Positions 24,860-33,845 are shown, numbered from the stretch's first letter. The stretch: 64,000 nucleotides of DNA from Mobilicoccus massiliensis (GCF_000826525.2 NZ_LN651324.1:17865-81864); one strand, 5' to 3'. Made by a program: numbers and translations. Notes: generated by a model not told the origin, from the sequence alone.

Positions 24860-26449
24860 CTATCGCAGGGAAGCGCGTTCGGCTTCGCGAGTCGCCGCGT
24901 CGCGCGCGGTCGCCGCTGCGACGGCCTGACGGTCGAGGGCGTCGAGGATGTCGCGAGGGATTTCGACGGGCTCCCCATGAACATGCTCAGGGGGTGCCGT
25001 GACAGGCCGGCTCTCCGACCCGACCCACCACAGCGTGGCCGCGGCCGAGGCGAGCAGCAGCCACCACACGGTCCACGGCACGGACGAACTGACGACGCCG
25101 CCGGCGGTGACGAACCCGAGGAGGTAGATCGTCGCGCTCGCCCGGGCTCCGACGAGATCGAGTCGGGCAGGGCGGCCGAAGGTCGTGGCGTCGGTTGCGC
25201 GAACACCCCGGCGGGAGTGGGACGACCGCAGGGGCGACTCGAGACCATCGGTGCGTCGGCGACTCGACCGCGGCACGACCGCCCGCCACGTGAGCAACGC
25301 CAGCAGCGCCGCCAACGGCACAGCCACGACCAGCCCGTACTCGACGAGCATCTCGGCGAGGCCGTTGTGCATCGACAGGACCGGCGTCTTCGGCGACTGC
25401 TTCTCGAGCAGGATCTGGTAGCGGCCGGTGCCGATGCCGAACCACGGGCTCTCACGCCAGTAGCGAAGGCCGATGCGCACGAGTTCGATTCGGAGTGAAT
25501 CCGAGCGGGCGGTGACCTCGTCGCCGGGGGCGATCAGCCGGTACACGGGGTTGGCGGCCGCGACCGCAGGGATGGTGGCGTGGGCGACCACGAGCGCGGC
25601 AGCGCCCAGGCCGAGACCCGCGGCGAACCACGGGCGTCGACGCGCGACCGACAGGGGACGCAGGCGACGGCGATGCAGCCAGAGTCCGGCCGCGACGACG
25701 GCACCGACGACACAGGCGAGGAGCGCCGCGCGGCTGAACGTCAACCAGGTCAGGCCCAGGCACGTGGCGGCGAGCGTCAGCCACGCGACACGGTGGAGGC
25801 GCGAGAGACGCTCGGTCGCCGCAACGAGCGACAACCCGAATCCGACCGACAGCACGATCGCGAAGTTGTTGGGGTTGCCGAACGTCGCCGCCGGGGACAG
25901 CGGGGGAGCACGCCAGAACTCCGACGCCACGAGGTGACGATGCGTCAACACCTCCCAGACGCCGACCGGCACCGTCGTGACCACGATCCCGACCCACATG
26001 CGCCGGATCGCTCTCGCGCCCGACCACCGCCCGCCGGCGAGCAGCAGGCAGGCGGCGGTGGTGAGGATGTTCGCGACGACGATCCGTTGCCTGAGGTGCA
26101 CGAACGAGGATCTCGGAGCCCACTCACTCCACTGCGGCGTCGTGGCCCACCAGGTGAGGAGCATCGCGACGAGGAGCACCGCCGGGAGGGCCCCGCGGCG
26201 CGGCGATCGGGCGAGAAGGAGGATCCCGAGCGCGAGGAGCGTCACGCGAAATCCGGTCGTGACGTACGGGTGCACGAGGCGTCCCATGATCGGAAGCCAC
26301 ACGCTGTAGACGCCGAGCGCAACGAGGAGGACATCGGCGGCGCGCTGGAGACGGAAGCAGGTGACCAGGCCCGACAGCGATCGTCCGATCGGGCGTCCGC
26401 GTCCACGAGCGCCGGCCGCGAGGTCCCGACAGCGACGCGCCATCTCCAT
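24860..26449 (-). CDS. O-antigen ligase/polymerase-like protein (Wzy/WaaL)
   Basis: A 529-residue polytopic protein. About eleven helices surround a large periplasmic-type loop (RLIAPGDEVTARSDSLRIELVRIGLRYWRESPW), with GIGTGRYQ and HNGLAEMLVEYGL motifs typical of the O-antigen ligase family (HN..L at the active-site side). It should polymerise repeat units or join the chain to an acceptor outside the membrane. A hydrophilic C-terminal tail of ~60 residues is cytoplasmic. The partial gene at the right end of the window (63371-64000) is a relative with the same RYWWESGFFGTG..F and HNAFVEMLMQYG motifs. Position next to the flippase supports a Wzx/Wzy-type pathway. Confidence 0.87.
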   Translation of the reverse strand: MEMARRCRDLAAGARGRGRPIGRSLSGLVTCFRLQRAADVLLVALGVYSVWLPIMGRLVHPYVTTGFRVTLLALGILLLARSPRRGALPAVLLVAMLLTWWATTPQWSEWAPRSSFVHLRQRIVVANILTTAACLLLAGGRWSGARAIRRMWVGIVVTTVPVGVWEVLTHRHLVASEFWRAPPLSPAATFGNPNNFAIVLSVGFGLSLVAATERLSRLHRVAWLTLAATCLGLTWLTFSRAALLACVVGAVVAAGLWLHRRRLRPLSVARRRPWFAAGLGLGAAALVVAHATIPAVAAANPVYRLIAPGDEVTARSDSLRIELVRIGLRYWRESPWFGIGTGRYQILLEKQSPKTPVLSMHNGLAEMLVEYGLVVAVPLAALLALLTWRAVVPRSSRRRTDGLESPLRSSHSRRGVRATDATTFGRPARLDLVGARASATIYLLGFVTAGGVVSSSVPWTVWWLLLASAAATLWWVGSESRPVTAPPEHVHGEPVEIPRDILDALDRQAVAAATARDAATREAERASLR

Positions 26450-26580
26450 GTCGTCACCCCCGGTCGGCGCGAAGGCTCACCTCACGCTCGGTTCTTCTGC
26501 GGCTCCCCTCGGCCCGCGTTCCCATCGTCAGAACGCTTGTCGTCGTGAGGGGTCGGGGGTATGCGAGTGATCGAGCTACG

Positions 26581-26732
26581 CGCCGAGACAGCCGTCCTTT
26601 CCTGCCTCGGTGGTCTTTCCGTCTCCGGGCGGGATGCGAGAGGCCGGAAACGACGGCTGTCTCGGCGGGCGTGCGGGTGGAAAAGCGCGGGTGTGACGGG
26701 GTGAGAGGCCGGAAACGACGGCTGTCTCGGCC
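26581..26732. repeat. Family B inverted repeat, three arms
   Basis: A left arm (26581-26606, CGCCGAGACAGCCGTCC...) faces two right arms (26642-26667 and 26707-26732, each GGCCGGAAACGACGGC...). The outer right arm ends two bases from the stop codon of the minus-strand glycosyltransferase gene. Either pair can form a stem of over 20 bp, so it could terminate transcription. A Rho-type U-tract is absent. Confidence 0.85.
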
Positions 26733-26734
26733 GG

Positions 26735-27847
26735 TCAGGGGGTGGGGGCGGCCGCCGGGGCCACGGGAGACCTCGTCTCCATCCACGTGGCGAGGACGCG
26801 CGCGGAGGATCGTCCGTCGTGCCAGCGGCGCACGAAACCCGGTCCGCGAGAGGCGAGGTCACGGGCCTCGGTGGCATCGGAGAGGACGCGCTCGATCGCC
26901 TCTTCGAGGCCGTCATGCCGAACCCGGATCATCGGCGGAGGCTCCGGCATGAGCGCGGCGACGTCATCGGCGAGGCTGCCGACGACGACGCGTCCGGCGG
27001 CCATCCCCTCGATCGCGTTCGCGCCGTAGTAACCCGAGCGCACCTGCTCGATGAGCACGTCACACGACCTGACCAGCGCCGGAACCTCCGCCGGATGAAC
27101 CGAGGCCGGGCTCACGTACTCGACGCGTCCCTCGTCGTGCAGGCGGGTGAGGAGGGGGTCGACGAGGTCGGTGCCCTTGATCGGGGGTGTGCGGCGGCTC
27201 GGCAGGTGCAGGACGCGGGGACGCCGCCCCGAGGAGAACGGTGGCGGAGCTCCCGCGAAGGGCACCGGGTCGACGACGACCGGCAGCCACGTGGCCGGCA
27301 CGTCCTCCAGGAGCAGATCGGGGGTGCTGACGAACAGCGGCAACGCGCTGCGCCGGGCGGTCTCACGGTTGCGGGCGGCGGCCTCGCCGAGGGAGGCGTT
27401 CCATTCGGCCGGCGCGATGCGGTAGTAGGACTCGGCGAGCCGCTCGGCGTGTTGCTGCGGGTCGCGCAAGTCGCTGCCGTGGGCGATGAGCGCGAACGAC
27501 GCCCGGGGCAGATCACGCTGCAGACGATCGAGCTCGACACCGAGGTGTGACCGGTCGAGGCGGCGGTAGAGCGAGGCGAACGAGTCGACAGCGACGTGAG
27601 ACGCGCCTCGGAGCATCCGCCGCACGAGCACGGCCTTGAGCGCGTCGGGCGTGATCCGGTGGTGTGGAAGGCGGCGGGTCGCGGAGAACTGCAGCGGAGG
27701 GCGTCGACCGGGCGGCGGCGCGAAGCCGAACGACCACGCCGCGTGATCGGTGAAGGTGTCGACGGCCTGCGCCCACGCGTGGGCCTGTCCGGCGTTGTTG
27801 ATCGGCCCGATGGCGAGCGTCGCCGAACCGGGCGGCGGGGCGTTCAT
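26735..27847 (-). CDS. GT-B-like glycosyltransferase
   Basis: A 370-residue cytoplasmic protein. The C-terminal half has a GT-B (GT4-like) pattern: VLHLPSRRTPPIKGTDLVDPLL, then EQVRSGYYGANAIEGMAAG with the E..A.G donor-binding region, and a C-terminal RRWHDG helix. The N-terminal half is poorly conserved. A close paralogue is the product of 56986-58218 (shared FVSTPDLL, KG(T/S)DLVDPL, GFVRR/CFVRR). The ATG overlaps the upstream gene's stop (ATGA, 27844-27847), so the two are co-translated. It probably adds a sugar in the same chain as its upstream partner. Donor sugar is unknown. Confidence 0.8.
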   Translation of the reverse strand: MNAPPPGSATLAIGPINNAGQAHAWAQAVDTFTDHAAWSFGFAPPPGRRPPLQFSATRRLPHHRITPDALKAVLVRRMLRGASHVAVDSFASLYRRLDRSHLGVELDRLQRDLPRASFALIAHGSDLRDPQQHAERLAESYYRIAPAEWNASLGEAAARNRETARRSALPLFVSTPDLLLEDVPATWLPVVVDPVPFAGAPPPFSSGRRPRVLHLPSRRTPPIKGTDLVDPLLTRLHDEGRVEYVSPASVHPAEVPALVRSCDVLIEQVRSGYYGANAIEGMAAGRVVVGSLADDVAALMPEPPPMIRVRHDGLEEAIERVLSDATEARDLASRGPGFVRRWHDGRSSARVLATWMETRSPVAPAAAPTP

Positions 27848-29634
27848 GCGGTGGTCGTCGCGGCGAGCAGGCGATCGACCTCGGCCTCCCAGCAGTGCCG
27901 CCGGACGAACGCCTCGAGCGCGCGGCGGCCCATGGCCGCGGTCTCGGCGGGGTCGTCGCGCAGGCGGGCGATGGTCGCGGCCAGAGCGGCCGGATCCTCC
28001 ATGTCGCATGCCAATCCGATGCCCTCCTCGGCGACGAGCCGCGACATCTCCACGGCGTACGACGGCACGACGACCGCCATGCCTGCCGACATGTACTCGA
28101 AGAGGCGGTTGGGCAGACTCGCCACCCCCATGTCGCGGCCGTAGGCGACGAGACCGACGCGGCACTGCGCCAGGACCCGCGGCATCGCGTCGTGAGTCAC
28201 CGCGTCGTGGAGGACGACCTTGTCACGCACGCCGAGCTCGTCGATGCGGGCATCGAGATCGGGCATCCAGCGCTCGCACGTCGCAGCCGGTCCGCGGCCC
28301 GGGAAGACGACGACCTCGACGTCGTCGAGCCTGGTCAGCGCATCGAGTACGACCGGTGTGCCGTTACCGGGCTGCCCCTTGCCGTGCATGATCCGCATCG
28401 GGTGCGTGGGGGCGGACTCCGCCGCGGGCGCCGTGGCGGCGAACGAACGGGGCGCACAGTTGCGCACCGGGAACGCGTGCGGATGACCCTGCGTGTACGG
28501 GGCGAGAACGGCGTCGTTGACGCCGACGACGACCTCGCAGTGCTTCGCCGTTGCGGCGACCCGGCGGCGCATGAGCTCGCGCGCCGCGGCAACGGGGCGG
28601 CCGAGCGTCCAACGGTCGAGCATCGCGCCGTGGAACTCCTCGTGGACGTCGAAGACGACCCGCCCGCCCTGACGGCGCGCCACCCGCACAGCCGTCGCGG
28701 CGGCGTCGGGGTCGGGGGAGTACCACCAGTCGACGTCCTGCACCGCGCGCGCGGCGTGATCGACGCGCTGCGCCGAACGCACTCGGTCCAACCGGCCACG
28801 AGCGGGGGGAGTGAGGTGGTACTCCACGCCTGGAACGCGGTACCCCTCACCGGCGAAGAAGCTGTGATCCGGGCCCACCCACGACACCCGCCATCCCGCG
28901 TCGAGGTACGCGCCGACGATCTTCGTCGTCACCCGCACGTCGTCGAGGGGATGCGCGGTCGTGAGCACGCACAGGTGGGGGCGGAGATCGGTGCGGGAGG
29001 TCTCGGTGGCACCGGGAGTTGCGGCGCGCTCGTGGCCGGGGCTGCGCGTCGTCGTGGGGCTCAGGTCGTCGTCGGCGCGGTGTCGCTTCGGGGCGAAGGA
29101 CGGCGCGAGAACGGGCCCGTTGACGACGGCGGAGTGTCGTTCACGATCGGCGCCGTCGAAGCGATCACGGATGCGCGTCGCGGGAACCCCACCCCAGATC
29201 TCGTACGGCGGAACGTCTTTCGTGACGACGGCGCCAGCGGCGACGACCGCTCCCTCGCCGATCGTCACGCCGGCCATGAGGGTGACTCCGCGGCCCAACC
29301 AGACGTCACGCCCGATCGAGGTGCGCCGCACGGGCGGACGTCCCGCGAACTGCATCGGCACACCCACCGCGTCGATGACGTGATCGTCACCGACGACCGC
29401 CACGTCGGCCGCGAGCATCGTGTACCGCCCGATCGACGTGCCCGCCGAGACCACGGACCCCGGCCCGACGAAGACGTACTCCTCGGCACGCAGGTCGCGA
29501 GCCGCGTGAGCCGTGGGATGCACGTACGCGGTCGGATCCCCACCCGAGAGTCCCTTGGCACGCCGCACCGTGCGGTTGCGAACACCGCGCAACCGGGCGC
29601 GCAGGCCTCCGCGACGTGAGAGTCCTGAGTTCAT
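27844..29634 (-). CDS. Fusion: hexapeptide acyltransferase + GT4 glycosyltransferase
   Basis: A 596-residue two-domain protein. Residues ~45-180 are a left-handed beta-helix acyltransferase (WcaF/CatB-like), with hexapeptide repeats and the signature IGRDVWLGRGVTLMAGVTIGEG, then AAGAVVTKDVPPYEIWGGVPA. The His-type catalytic position lies in the DDHVID/AGRPPVRR loop. A linker rich in Asp, Ser and Thr (~190-230) leads to a GT-B domain (~230-596: LCVLTTAHPLDDVRVTTKI..., later LPNRLFEYMSAGMAVVVPSY). Start is the ATG at 29634 with GGAG eight bases upstream; it translates into the next gene by a 4-base overlap. The order suggests acetylation of the sugar or chain that the GT domain extends. Fusions of this kind are uncommon. 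Confidence 0.85.
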   Translation of the reverse strand: MNSGLSRRGGLRARLRGVRNRTVRRAKGLSGGDPTAYVHPTAHAARDLRAEEYVFVGPGSVVSAGTSIGRYTMLAADVAVVGDDHVIDAVGVPMQFAGRPPVRRTSIGRDVWLGRGVTLMAGVTIGEGAVVAAGAVVTKDVPPYEIWGGVPATRIRDRFDGADRERHSAVVNGPVLAPSFAPKRHRADDDLSPTTTRSPGHERAATPGATETSRTDLRPHLCVLTTAHPLDDVRVTTKIVGAYLDAGWRVSWVGPDHSFFAGEGYRVPGVEYHLTPPARGRLDRVRSAQRVDHAARAVQDVDWWYSPDPDAAATAVRVARRQGGRVVFDVHEEFHGAMLDRWTLGRPVAAARELMRRRVAATAKHCEVVVGVNDAVLAPYTQGHPHAFPVRNCAPRSFAATAPAAESAPTHPMRIMHGKGQPGNGTPVVLDALTRLDDVEVVVFPGRGPAATCERWMPDLDARIDELGVRDKVVLHDAVTHDAMPRVLAQCRVGLVAYGRDMGVASLPNRLFEYMSAGMAVVVPSYAVEMSRLVAEEGIGLACDMEDPAALAATIARLRDDPAETAAMGRRALEAFVRRHCWEAEVDRLLAATTTA

Positions 29635-29730
29635 CGAGCGAGCTCCAAGGTGAGAGACCGGCGGACGTCCCCGCACGTGGGGGCCCGTGCGATCAGGGTA
29701 CGTGGGGCCCGCATGACGCTCCGAGCATCA

Positions 29731-30127
29731 CCACGCTCGAACAGGCCTTTCCACCCGCCTCAGCCGCTCGGACAGGCCTTTCCACCCGCCTCAGCCGCTC
29801 GGACAGGCCTTTCCACCCGCCTCAGCCGCTCGGACAGGCCTTTCCGTCCGGCTTCGGAAGACGAAAGTGCCTGTTCGAGCGGGCTGTCTCGGTCTGGCGT
29901 CTTCGCGCGTGTCAGAGGAATGGCCCGGACAGGCGGTTTGGCCCGGCCCGGTGCTCGAACAGGCCTTTCCACCCGCCTCAGCCGCTCGGACAGGCCTTTC
30001 CGTCCGGCTTCGGAAGACGAAAGTGCCTGTTCGAGCGGGCTGTCTCGGTCTGGCGTCTTCGCGCGTGTCAGGGGAGCCTCGGACAGACGGTTTGGTCCGG
30101 CGCGGTGCTCGGACAGGCCTTTCCGTC
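29731..30127. repeat. Family A repeat array, left part (A2)
   Basis: Three tandem 31-bp copies (CTCGGACAGGCCTTTCCACC and the following CGCCTCAGCCG) at about 29745-29835 are followed by longer units. A 156-bp block (GGCTTCGGAAGACGAAAGTG at 29849 and again at 30005) occurs twice, each holding both orientations of the family A motif, so each can form a hairpin. IS256 copy 1 interrupts the array at 30127/30128. Two more copies of the unit lie beyond the IS. Confidence 0.88.
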
Positions 30128-31552
30128 GGTCAAGTCCCTGGTAGTGGTGTAGCGCTGCGTTCTCCTTCTTGATGGGTCAGGCGGTCAGGGCGGGCAGGTC
30201 ATCAGCTCCGATCTCGGGTTCGGTGTTGGGGACGATGTTGACCCGGCAGCGGGCGAGGACCTCGAGTCCGAGGTAGCGGCGGCCTTCGGCCCATTCGTCG
30301 GTCTGCTCGGCCAGGACGGCTCCGACGAGCCGGACGATGGCGTCGCGGGTGGGGAAGATGCCCACGGCGTCGGTGCGGCGCCGGATCTCGCGGTTGAGGC
30401 GTTCGGCGGGATTGTTGGACCAGATCTGGGTCCACACGTCCTTGGGGAAGCCGGTGAAGGCCAGGATGTCGGCGCGGGCGCCGTCGAGGTGGTCGTGGAC
30501 CTCGGGCAGCTTTCCCTCGACGTAGTCCAGGAGTCGGTCGAACTGGGCGTGGACCGCGGGACGGTCGGGCTGGTCGTACACGCTGTGCAGCATCGCCTTG
30601 ACCGCGGGCCACATGCTCTTGGGTGTCACCGACATGAGGTTCGCGGCGTAGTGGGTGCGGCACCGCTGCCAGGACGCTCCGGGAAGGTTCGCCGCGATCG
30701 CCTCGACCAGACCCTGGTGCGCGTCGCTGGTGACCAGCCGGACACCGGTCAGACCGCGGGCAACCAGGTCGGCGAAGAACTCGTTCCACACCGAGCCGGT
30801 CTCAGCAGTGGCCACGCGCATACCGAGGACCTCGCGGTGCCCGTCGCCGTTCACGCCGGTGGCCAGCAGCACGACGGCGTTGACGACCCGCCCGCCTTCG
30901 CGGAGCTTCATGGTCAACGCGTCCGCGGCGACGAACGTGAACGGCCCAGCTGCGTCCACCGGCCGGTGGCGGAACTCCTCGACGTGCTCGTCGAGCTCGG
31001 CCGCCATCCTCGAGACCTGCGACTTGGACAGTGAGTCGATCCCGAGGGTCTTGACCAGCTTGTCCATCCGCCGCGTGGACACGCCGGCGAGGTAGCAGTC
31101 CGCCACGACCGTGATCAGGGCGGTTTCGGCGCGCTTGCGGCGCTCAAGCAGCCACTCGGGGAAGTAGGTGCCCTTGCGCAGCTTGGGGACTGCGATGTCG
31201 ATGGTCCCGACCCGGGTGTCCAGGGGGCGGTGACGGTACCCGTTGCGCTGCGCGGTCCGGCCCGGGCTGGGGCGGCCGTACTCGGCACCGACCACCGCAT
31301 CAGCATCAGCCGAGAGCAGGGCGTTGATCATCGTCTGCAACAGCGAGCGCATCAGATCGGGTGAGGCTTCGGCGAGTGCTTCGCCCAGCAGACGTGCAGG
31401 GTCGACAATGTGGGGAGCGGTCATCGTGATGACTCCATTCGAGAGATCTGTGAGAGGTGAACTCGAAGGATCACGCGGTGGCCGCGCCTGCGTCCGACGT
31501 CCACGCCGGTGACGATCGACGACCGCGCTACACCACTATCAGGGACTCAACT
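30128..31552 (-). mobile_element. IS256-family insertion sequence, copy 1
   Basis: A 1425-bp element with imperfect terminal inverted repeats (GTCCCTGGTAGTGGTGTAGCG at one end, GTCCCTGATAGTGGTGTAGCG at the other on the opposite strand). An 8-bp target duplication, TTTCCGTC, flanks it at 30120-30127 and 31553-31560; the target lies within family A repeats. Copy 2 at 47771-49197 has an identical transposase but two extra bases in the non-coding left end (GTCGTCGAGATC against GTCGTCGATC). Confidence 0.96.
30177..31424 (-). CDS. IS256-family transposase, copy 1
   Basis: A 415-residue DDE(D) transposase with an intact frame. Features include the N-terminal LRKGTYFPEWLLERRKRAE region, the first Asp in VAADALTMKLREGG, the second in VTSDAHQGLVEAI, the RCRTHYAANLMS segment and the final Glu in NNPAERLNREIRRRTDAVGIFP. 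All are usual for the family. Its product is identical to that of 47901-49148, so either copy could mobilise both. Confidence 0.97.
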   Translation of the reverse strand: MTAPHIVDPARLLGEALAEASPDLMRSLLQTMINALLSADADAVVGAEYGRPSPGRTAQRNGYRHRPLDTRVGTIDIAVPKLRKGTYFPEWLLERRKRAETALITVVADCYLAGVSTRRMDKLVKTLGIDSLSKSQVSRMAAELDEHVEEFRHRPVDAAGPFTFVAADALTMKLREGGRVVNAVVLLATGVNGDGHREVLGMRVATAETGSVWNEFFADLVARGLTGVRLVTSDAHQGLVEAIAANLPGASWQRCRTHYAANLMSVTPKSMWPAVKAMLHSVYDQPDRPAVHAQFDRLLDYVEGKLPEVHDHLDGARADILAFTGFPKDVWTQIWSNNPAERLNREIRRRTDAVGIFPTRDAIVRLVGAVLAEQTDEWAEGRRYLGLEVLARCRVNIVPNTEPEIGADDLPALTA

Positions 31553-31800
31553 TTTCCGTCCGCCTCAGCCGCTCGGACAGGCCGTTCCGTCCGGCTTCGG
31601 GAGACGAAAGTGCCTGTTCGAGCGGGCTGTCTCGGTCTGGCGTCTTCGCGCGCGTCAGAGGAATGGCTCGGACAGGCGGTTTGGCCCGGCCCGGTGCTCG
31701 AACAGGCCTTTCCACCCGGCCCAGGGGCTCGGACAGGCCTTTCCGTCCGGCTTCGGAAGACGAAAGTGCCTGTTCGAGCGGGCTGTCTTGGCCTGTTCGA
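31553..31800. repeat. Family A repeat array, right part (A3)
   Basis: Continuation of array A2 beyond the IS. Two further copies of the 156-bp unit start at about 31593 and 31749 (period 156). They carry facing family A motifs. The last copy diverges after CTGTCTTGG. Removing the IS and one target repeat joins A2 and A3 seamlessly. Confidence 0.88.
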
Positions 31801-31847
31801 GCGGATTCGGTGGGACGTGGTGGAACGCGGAGACGGACCTCGGACCG

Positions 31848-32759
31848 TCAGCGCCGCGGCAGCCCGTACTTCTTCAGCATGCGATCGACTTGGGCCGGGG
31901 TGTAGCGGGTCTTCTGCACCGATGCGGGGTTCTGCCCGGTCCAGTAGCGCGCGAACGATTCGGCCCAGACCTCGGCGGGCATGCCGACGTACGGACTCGA
32001 CGTGAACGTCCTGCGCTTGGCGCCCTTGGTGACCTCGGTGCGCAGGCCGGCACCCTTGGGTAGATACGAGACGGCGTGGCCGAGTTCGTGCGCCGTGACG
32101 AACGACATCGACTTCACGTCGCGCGTCTCGAGGATCGCGATATCGCGCTTCGAGTACTGGATATAGCCGAGAACGGAGGCGTCCTTGACGGAGATGTCGG
32201 GCACCTTCCACGTGATCTGCGGAACGCAGCGAATGCGGTAGTTGCCGGCCTTCTTGGCGAGCCTCGGGTAGGCCGCGATCGCCTTGCGGCACAACTTCGG
32301 GGCGTCGGTGAGCGGGAGTCGCTCGGTGGCAGAGACCTTGGAGGCCGCCCAGCTCACCGACTGCGCCCACGCCTGCGGATCGAGTGTGCTGTTGACGGTG
32401 AGCACGGCGATGCCGTCGAAATAGAAGTCGTATCCCTTGGTCGTGCCCGGCCGGCAGACCACGGTGTGTCCGGACGGTGCCCACCATTTCGGCATCCGGG
32501 CCTTGACGTAATCGCGGCATTGCCGATCGCGCGCCGACATCTTCGTGGCGTCGGCCTTGCGCACTCGTGCCTTGATGTCGGGGACGCTGAGCCCGAGGAA
32601 CGCGTCGCCCCGCTCGACCGCGGGTGAGTTCACGCCGGGCGCCGGGGCGACGGCAGGGTCCGACGCCGCGGTAGGAGCCGCATCCGCGGCAGACAGCGGC
32701 GCAGCTCCCGCAGCCACTGCGGCGAACGACCCGACCACGGCCAGCACGACCGACCTCAT
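31848..32759 (-). CDS. Secreted protein with HExxH metalloprotease-like module
   Basis: A 303-residue exported protein. The ATG at 32759 opens a signal peptide (MRSVVLAVVGSFAAVAAG..., cleaved near AADA). Residues ~215-270 hold FVTAHELGHAVSYLP, an HExxH zinc-binding motif, and ~25 residues later GMPAEVWAESFARYW, giving a glutamate that could be the third zinc ligand. Cysteines (CRDY, CRPG, CRKA, CVPQ) suggest disulfides. The same HEL(G/S)HAxSY...MPAEVWA pair occurs in the CWB2 protein at 33878-35554, so the two share a module. I infer a zinc-dependent peptidase or relic of one; activity is unproven. The terminal helix YTPAQVDRMLKKYGLPRR matches LEKYGWRR in the other. Confidence 0.8.
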   Translation of the reverse strand: MRSVVLAVVGSFAAVAAGAAPLSAADAAPTAASDPAVAPAPGVNSPAVERGDAFLGLSVPDIKARVRKADATKMSARDRQCRDYVKARMPKWWAPSGHTVVCRPGTTKGYDFYFDGIAVLTVNSTLDPQAWAQSVSWAASKVSATERLPLTDAPKLCRKAIAAYPRLAKKAGNYRIRCVPQITWKVPDISVKDASVLGYIQYSKRDIAILETRDVKSMSFVTAHELGHAVSYLPKGAGLRTEVTKGAKRRTFTSSPYVGMPAEVWAESFARYWTGQNPASVQKTRYTPAQVDRMLKKYGLPRR

Positions 32760-32988
32760 GACCCCACCCCCACCTCGCGTGATGCCGTGCGTGGGCATCA
32801 CCGCACGGGCGGCCCGACGCACTCGACGGGGTCATCTTGCCTCACGAACGAGCCCACGGTTGGACGGGTGCCCAACTCATGCATCCCAGGGCATCAGCGC
32901 CAGCGGATTGCCGACGGCGCCCGCACCCTCAGGGTCATCCCCCGCACCATCTGTAGTTACCGCCGCGACGGCGTCGCGGCCGGTGCCC

Positions 32989-33375
32989 TCACTTCCCGAC
33001 GAGTTGGGATACGCGCCCCTTACTCACGCCGATCGCCCCGGCAATGTCGGCGTAGCTGTACCCGGAGTCCTTCATCGCCTCGATGACATCGATCCGGGCC
33101 GCAGCCGACTGCGCCTCGACCGTCTCTCGCAGGCGAGTGAGGCGACGCAGCTCGAGCAGGGCAGTCTTGACCGGGCCGATCTCGGGAGTGAGCTCCACCC
33201 GCCCGTCGTAGCGGTCGAGGTCGAGCATCGTGCAGATGTAGTCCCGCACCTGACGGTCGGCCTGGTCGAGTGTCCCGACCTGGGTGACGCCGAGACCGTC
33301 GATGTGCAACTCCCATCCGTGCTCCCACTTGCGGGCAATCACTTCGTACATGTCTGCAGCGGTCACTTCATCCAT
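32989..33375 (-). CDS. hicB: HicB-type antitoxin
   Basis: A 128-residue antitoxin of a type II toxin-antitoxin pair. The N-terminal part (KWEHGWELHIDGLGVTQVG..., ~12-50) resembles the partial RNase H-like fold of HicB. The C-terminal ~35 residues are a DNA-binding helix-turn-helix (YSYADIAGAIGVSKGRVSQLV). The ATG at 33375 overlaps the hicA frame by 13 bases; a GTG at 33366 would be a shorter alternative. It should bind and neutralise HicA and, through its helix-turn-helix, repress the operon at the palindrome upstream of hicA. Confidence 0.85.
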   Translation of the reverse strand: MDEVTAADMYEVIARKWEHGWELHIDGLGVTQVGTLDQADRQVRDYICTMLDLDRYDGRVELTPEIGPVKTALLELRRLTRLRETVEAQSAAARIDVIEAMKDSGYSYADIAGAIGVSKGRVSQLVGK

Positions 33376-33572
33376 CCTTCGGGTAGGAAGGTCAGCTTCT
33401 TGCGGGTGTCGTCCACGACCCCTGGCGAGACGTCCCTGGTTCGTGTGATGACGGCCATGTGTTTGCCGCATGGGCAGTACCACTTCTCGTGGTCGCCCTT
33501 GCCTGGCTTTGGAGTACAGCCGTGGCTGCGGAGTCTCCGGGCGAGATCGCGGTACTTCATGGGCTTCGTCAT
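33363..33572 (-). CDS. hicA: HicA-type toxin (mRNA interferase)
   Basis: A 69-residue basic protein with the double-stranded-RNA-binding-like HicA fold. The catalytic-type His is H28 in the signature KGDHEKWYCP. The N-terminus (MKYRDLARRLRSHGCTP) and the C-terminal VVDDTRKKLTFLPEGW are usual. Family members cleave mRNA independent of or at ribosomes. It is first in the operon and overlaps hicB. The ATG starts 9 bp downstream of a palindromic operator, so the transcript has almost no leader. Gene order toxin-antitoxin is common for hicAB. Confidence 0.87.
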   Translation of the reverse strand: MTKPMKYRDLARRLRSHGCTPKPGKGDHEKWYCPCGKHMAVITRTRDVSPGVVDDTRKKLTFLPEGWMK

Positions 33573-33618
33573 GAGTCTAAGTTTAGCCGACTAAACAAAC
33601 AAGCGGCAAGGCAACTAA
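33573..33618 (-). promoter_or_regulatory. hicAB promoter and palindromic operator
   Basis: Read on the minus strand, TTGCCG is followed after about 18 bases by TAACTT/TAAACT-like sequence, a fair sigma-70 match. A palindrome, GTTTAGCCGACTAAAC (33581-33596), sits over the -10 region; its 6-bp arms are perfect. This is the expected place for HicB binding, and it would block the promoter. The site is 8 bases from the hicA ATG. Confidence 0.6.
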
Positions 33619-33803
33619 CCGGCAATGGCCAGGTGAGACGCGACGACAGGTTGCGTCCGCAGACCACCATCCTCGATCTGATCGCCCTCCCTCAATCGTT
33701 GCCGTCACCAGACGTGAGTGGCGTGTCCATGCTGAAGATCCCGGCGCGCGGAGAAGCGCCCGAAGCAACGAGTCCTTCCCGATCTCCCATCGACCTTCCG
33801 GGG

Positions 33804-33845
33804 AATGGAAGACGCGCCCAACCCGATCGGGTAGGCGCGTCATTC
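33804..33845. terminator. Hairpin terminator
   Basis: An inner palindrome (ACCCGATCGGGT) within GACGCGCC...GGCGCGTC arms, extended by GGAAT/ATTCC. It lies just beyond the stop of the CWB2-protease gene on the minus strand and no T-tract follows. Confidence 0.6.

Noticed and set aside
29731..31800. CRISPR array
   Set aside because: Units are 156 bp (and 31 bp) with facing motifs, spacers are not unique and no cas gene is near.
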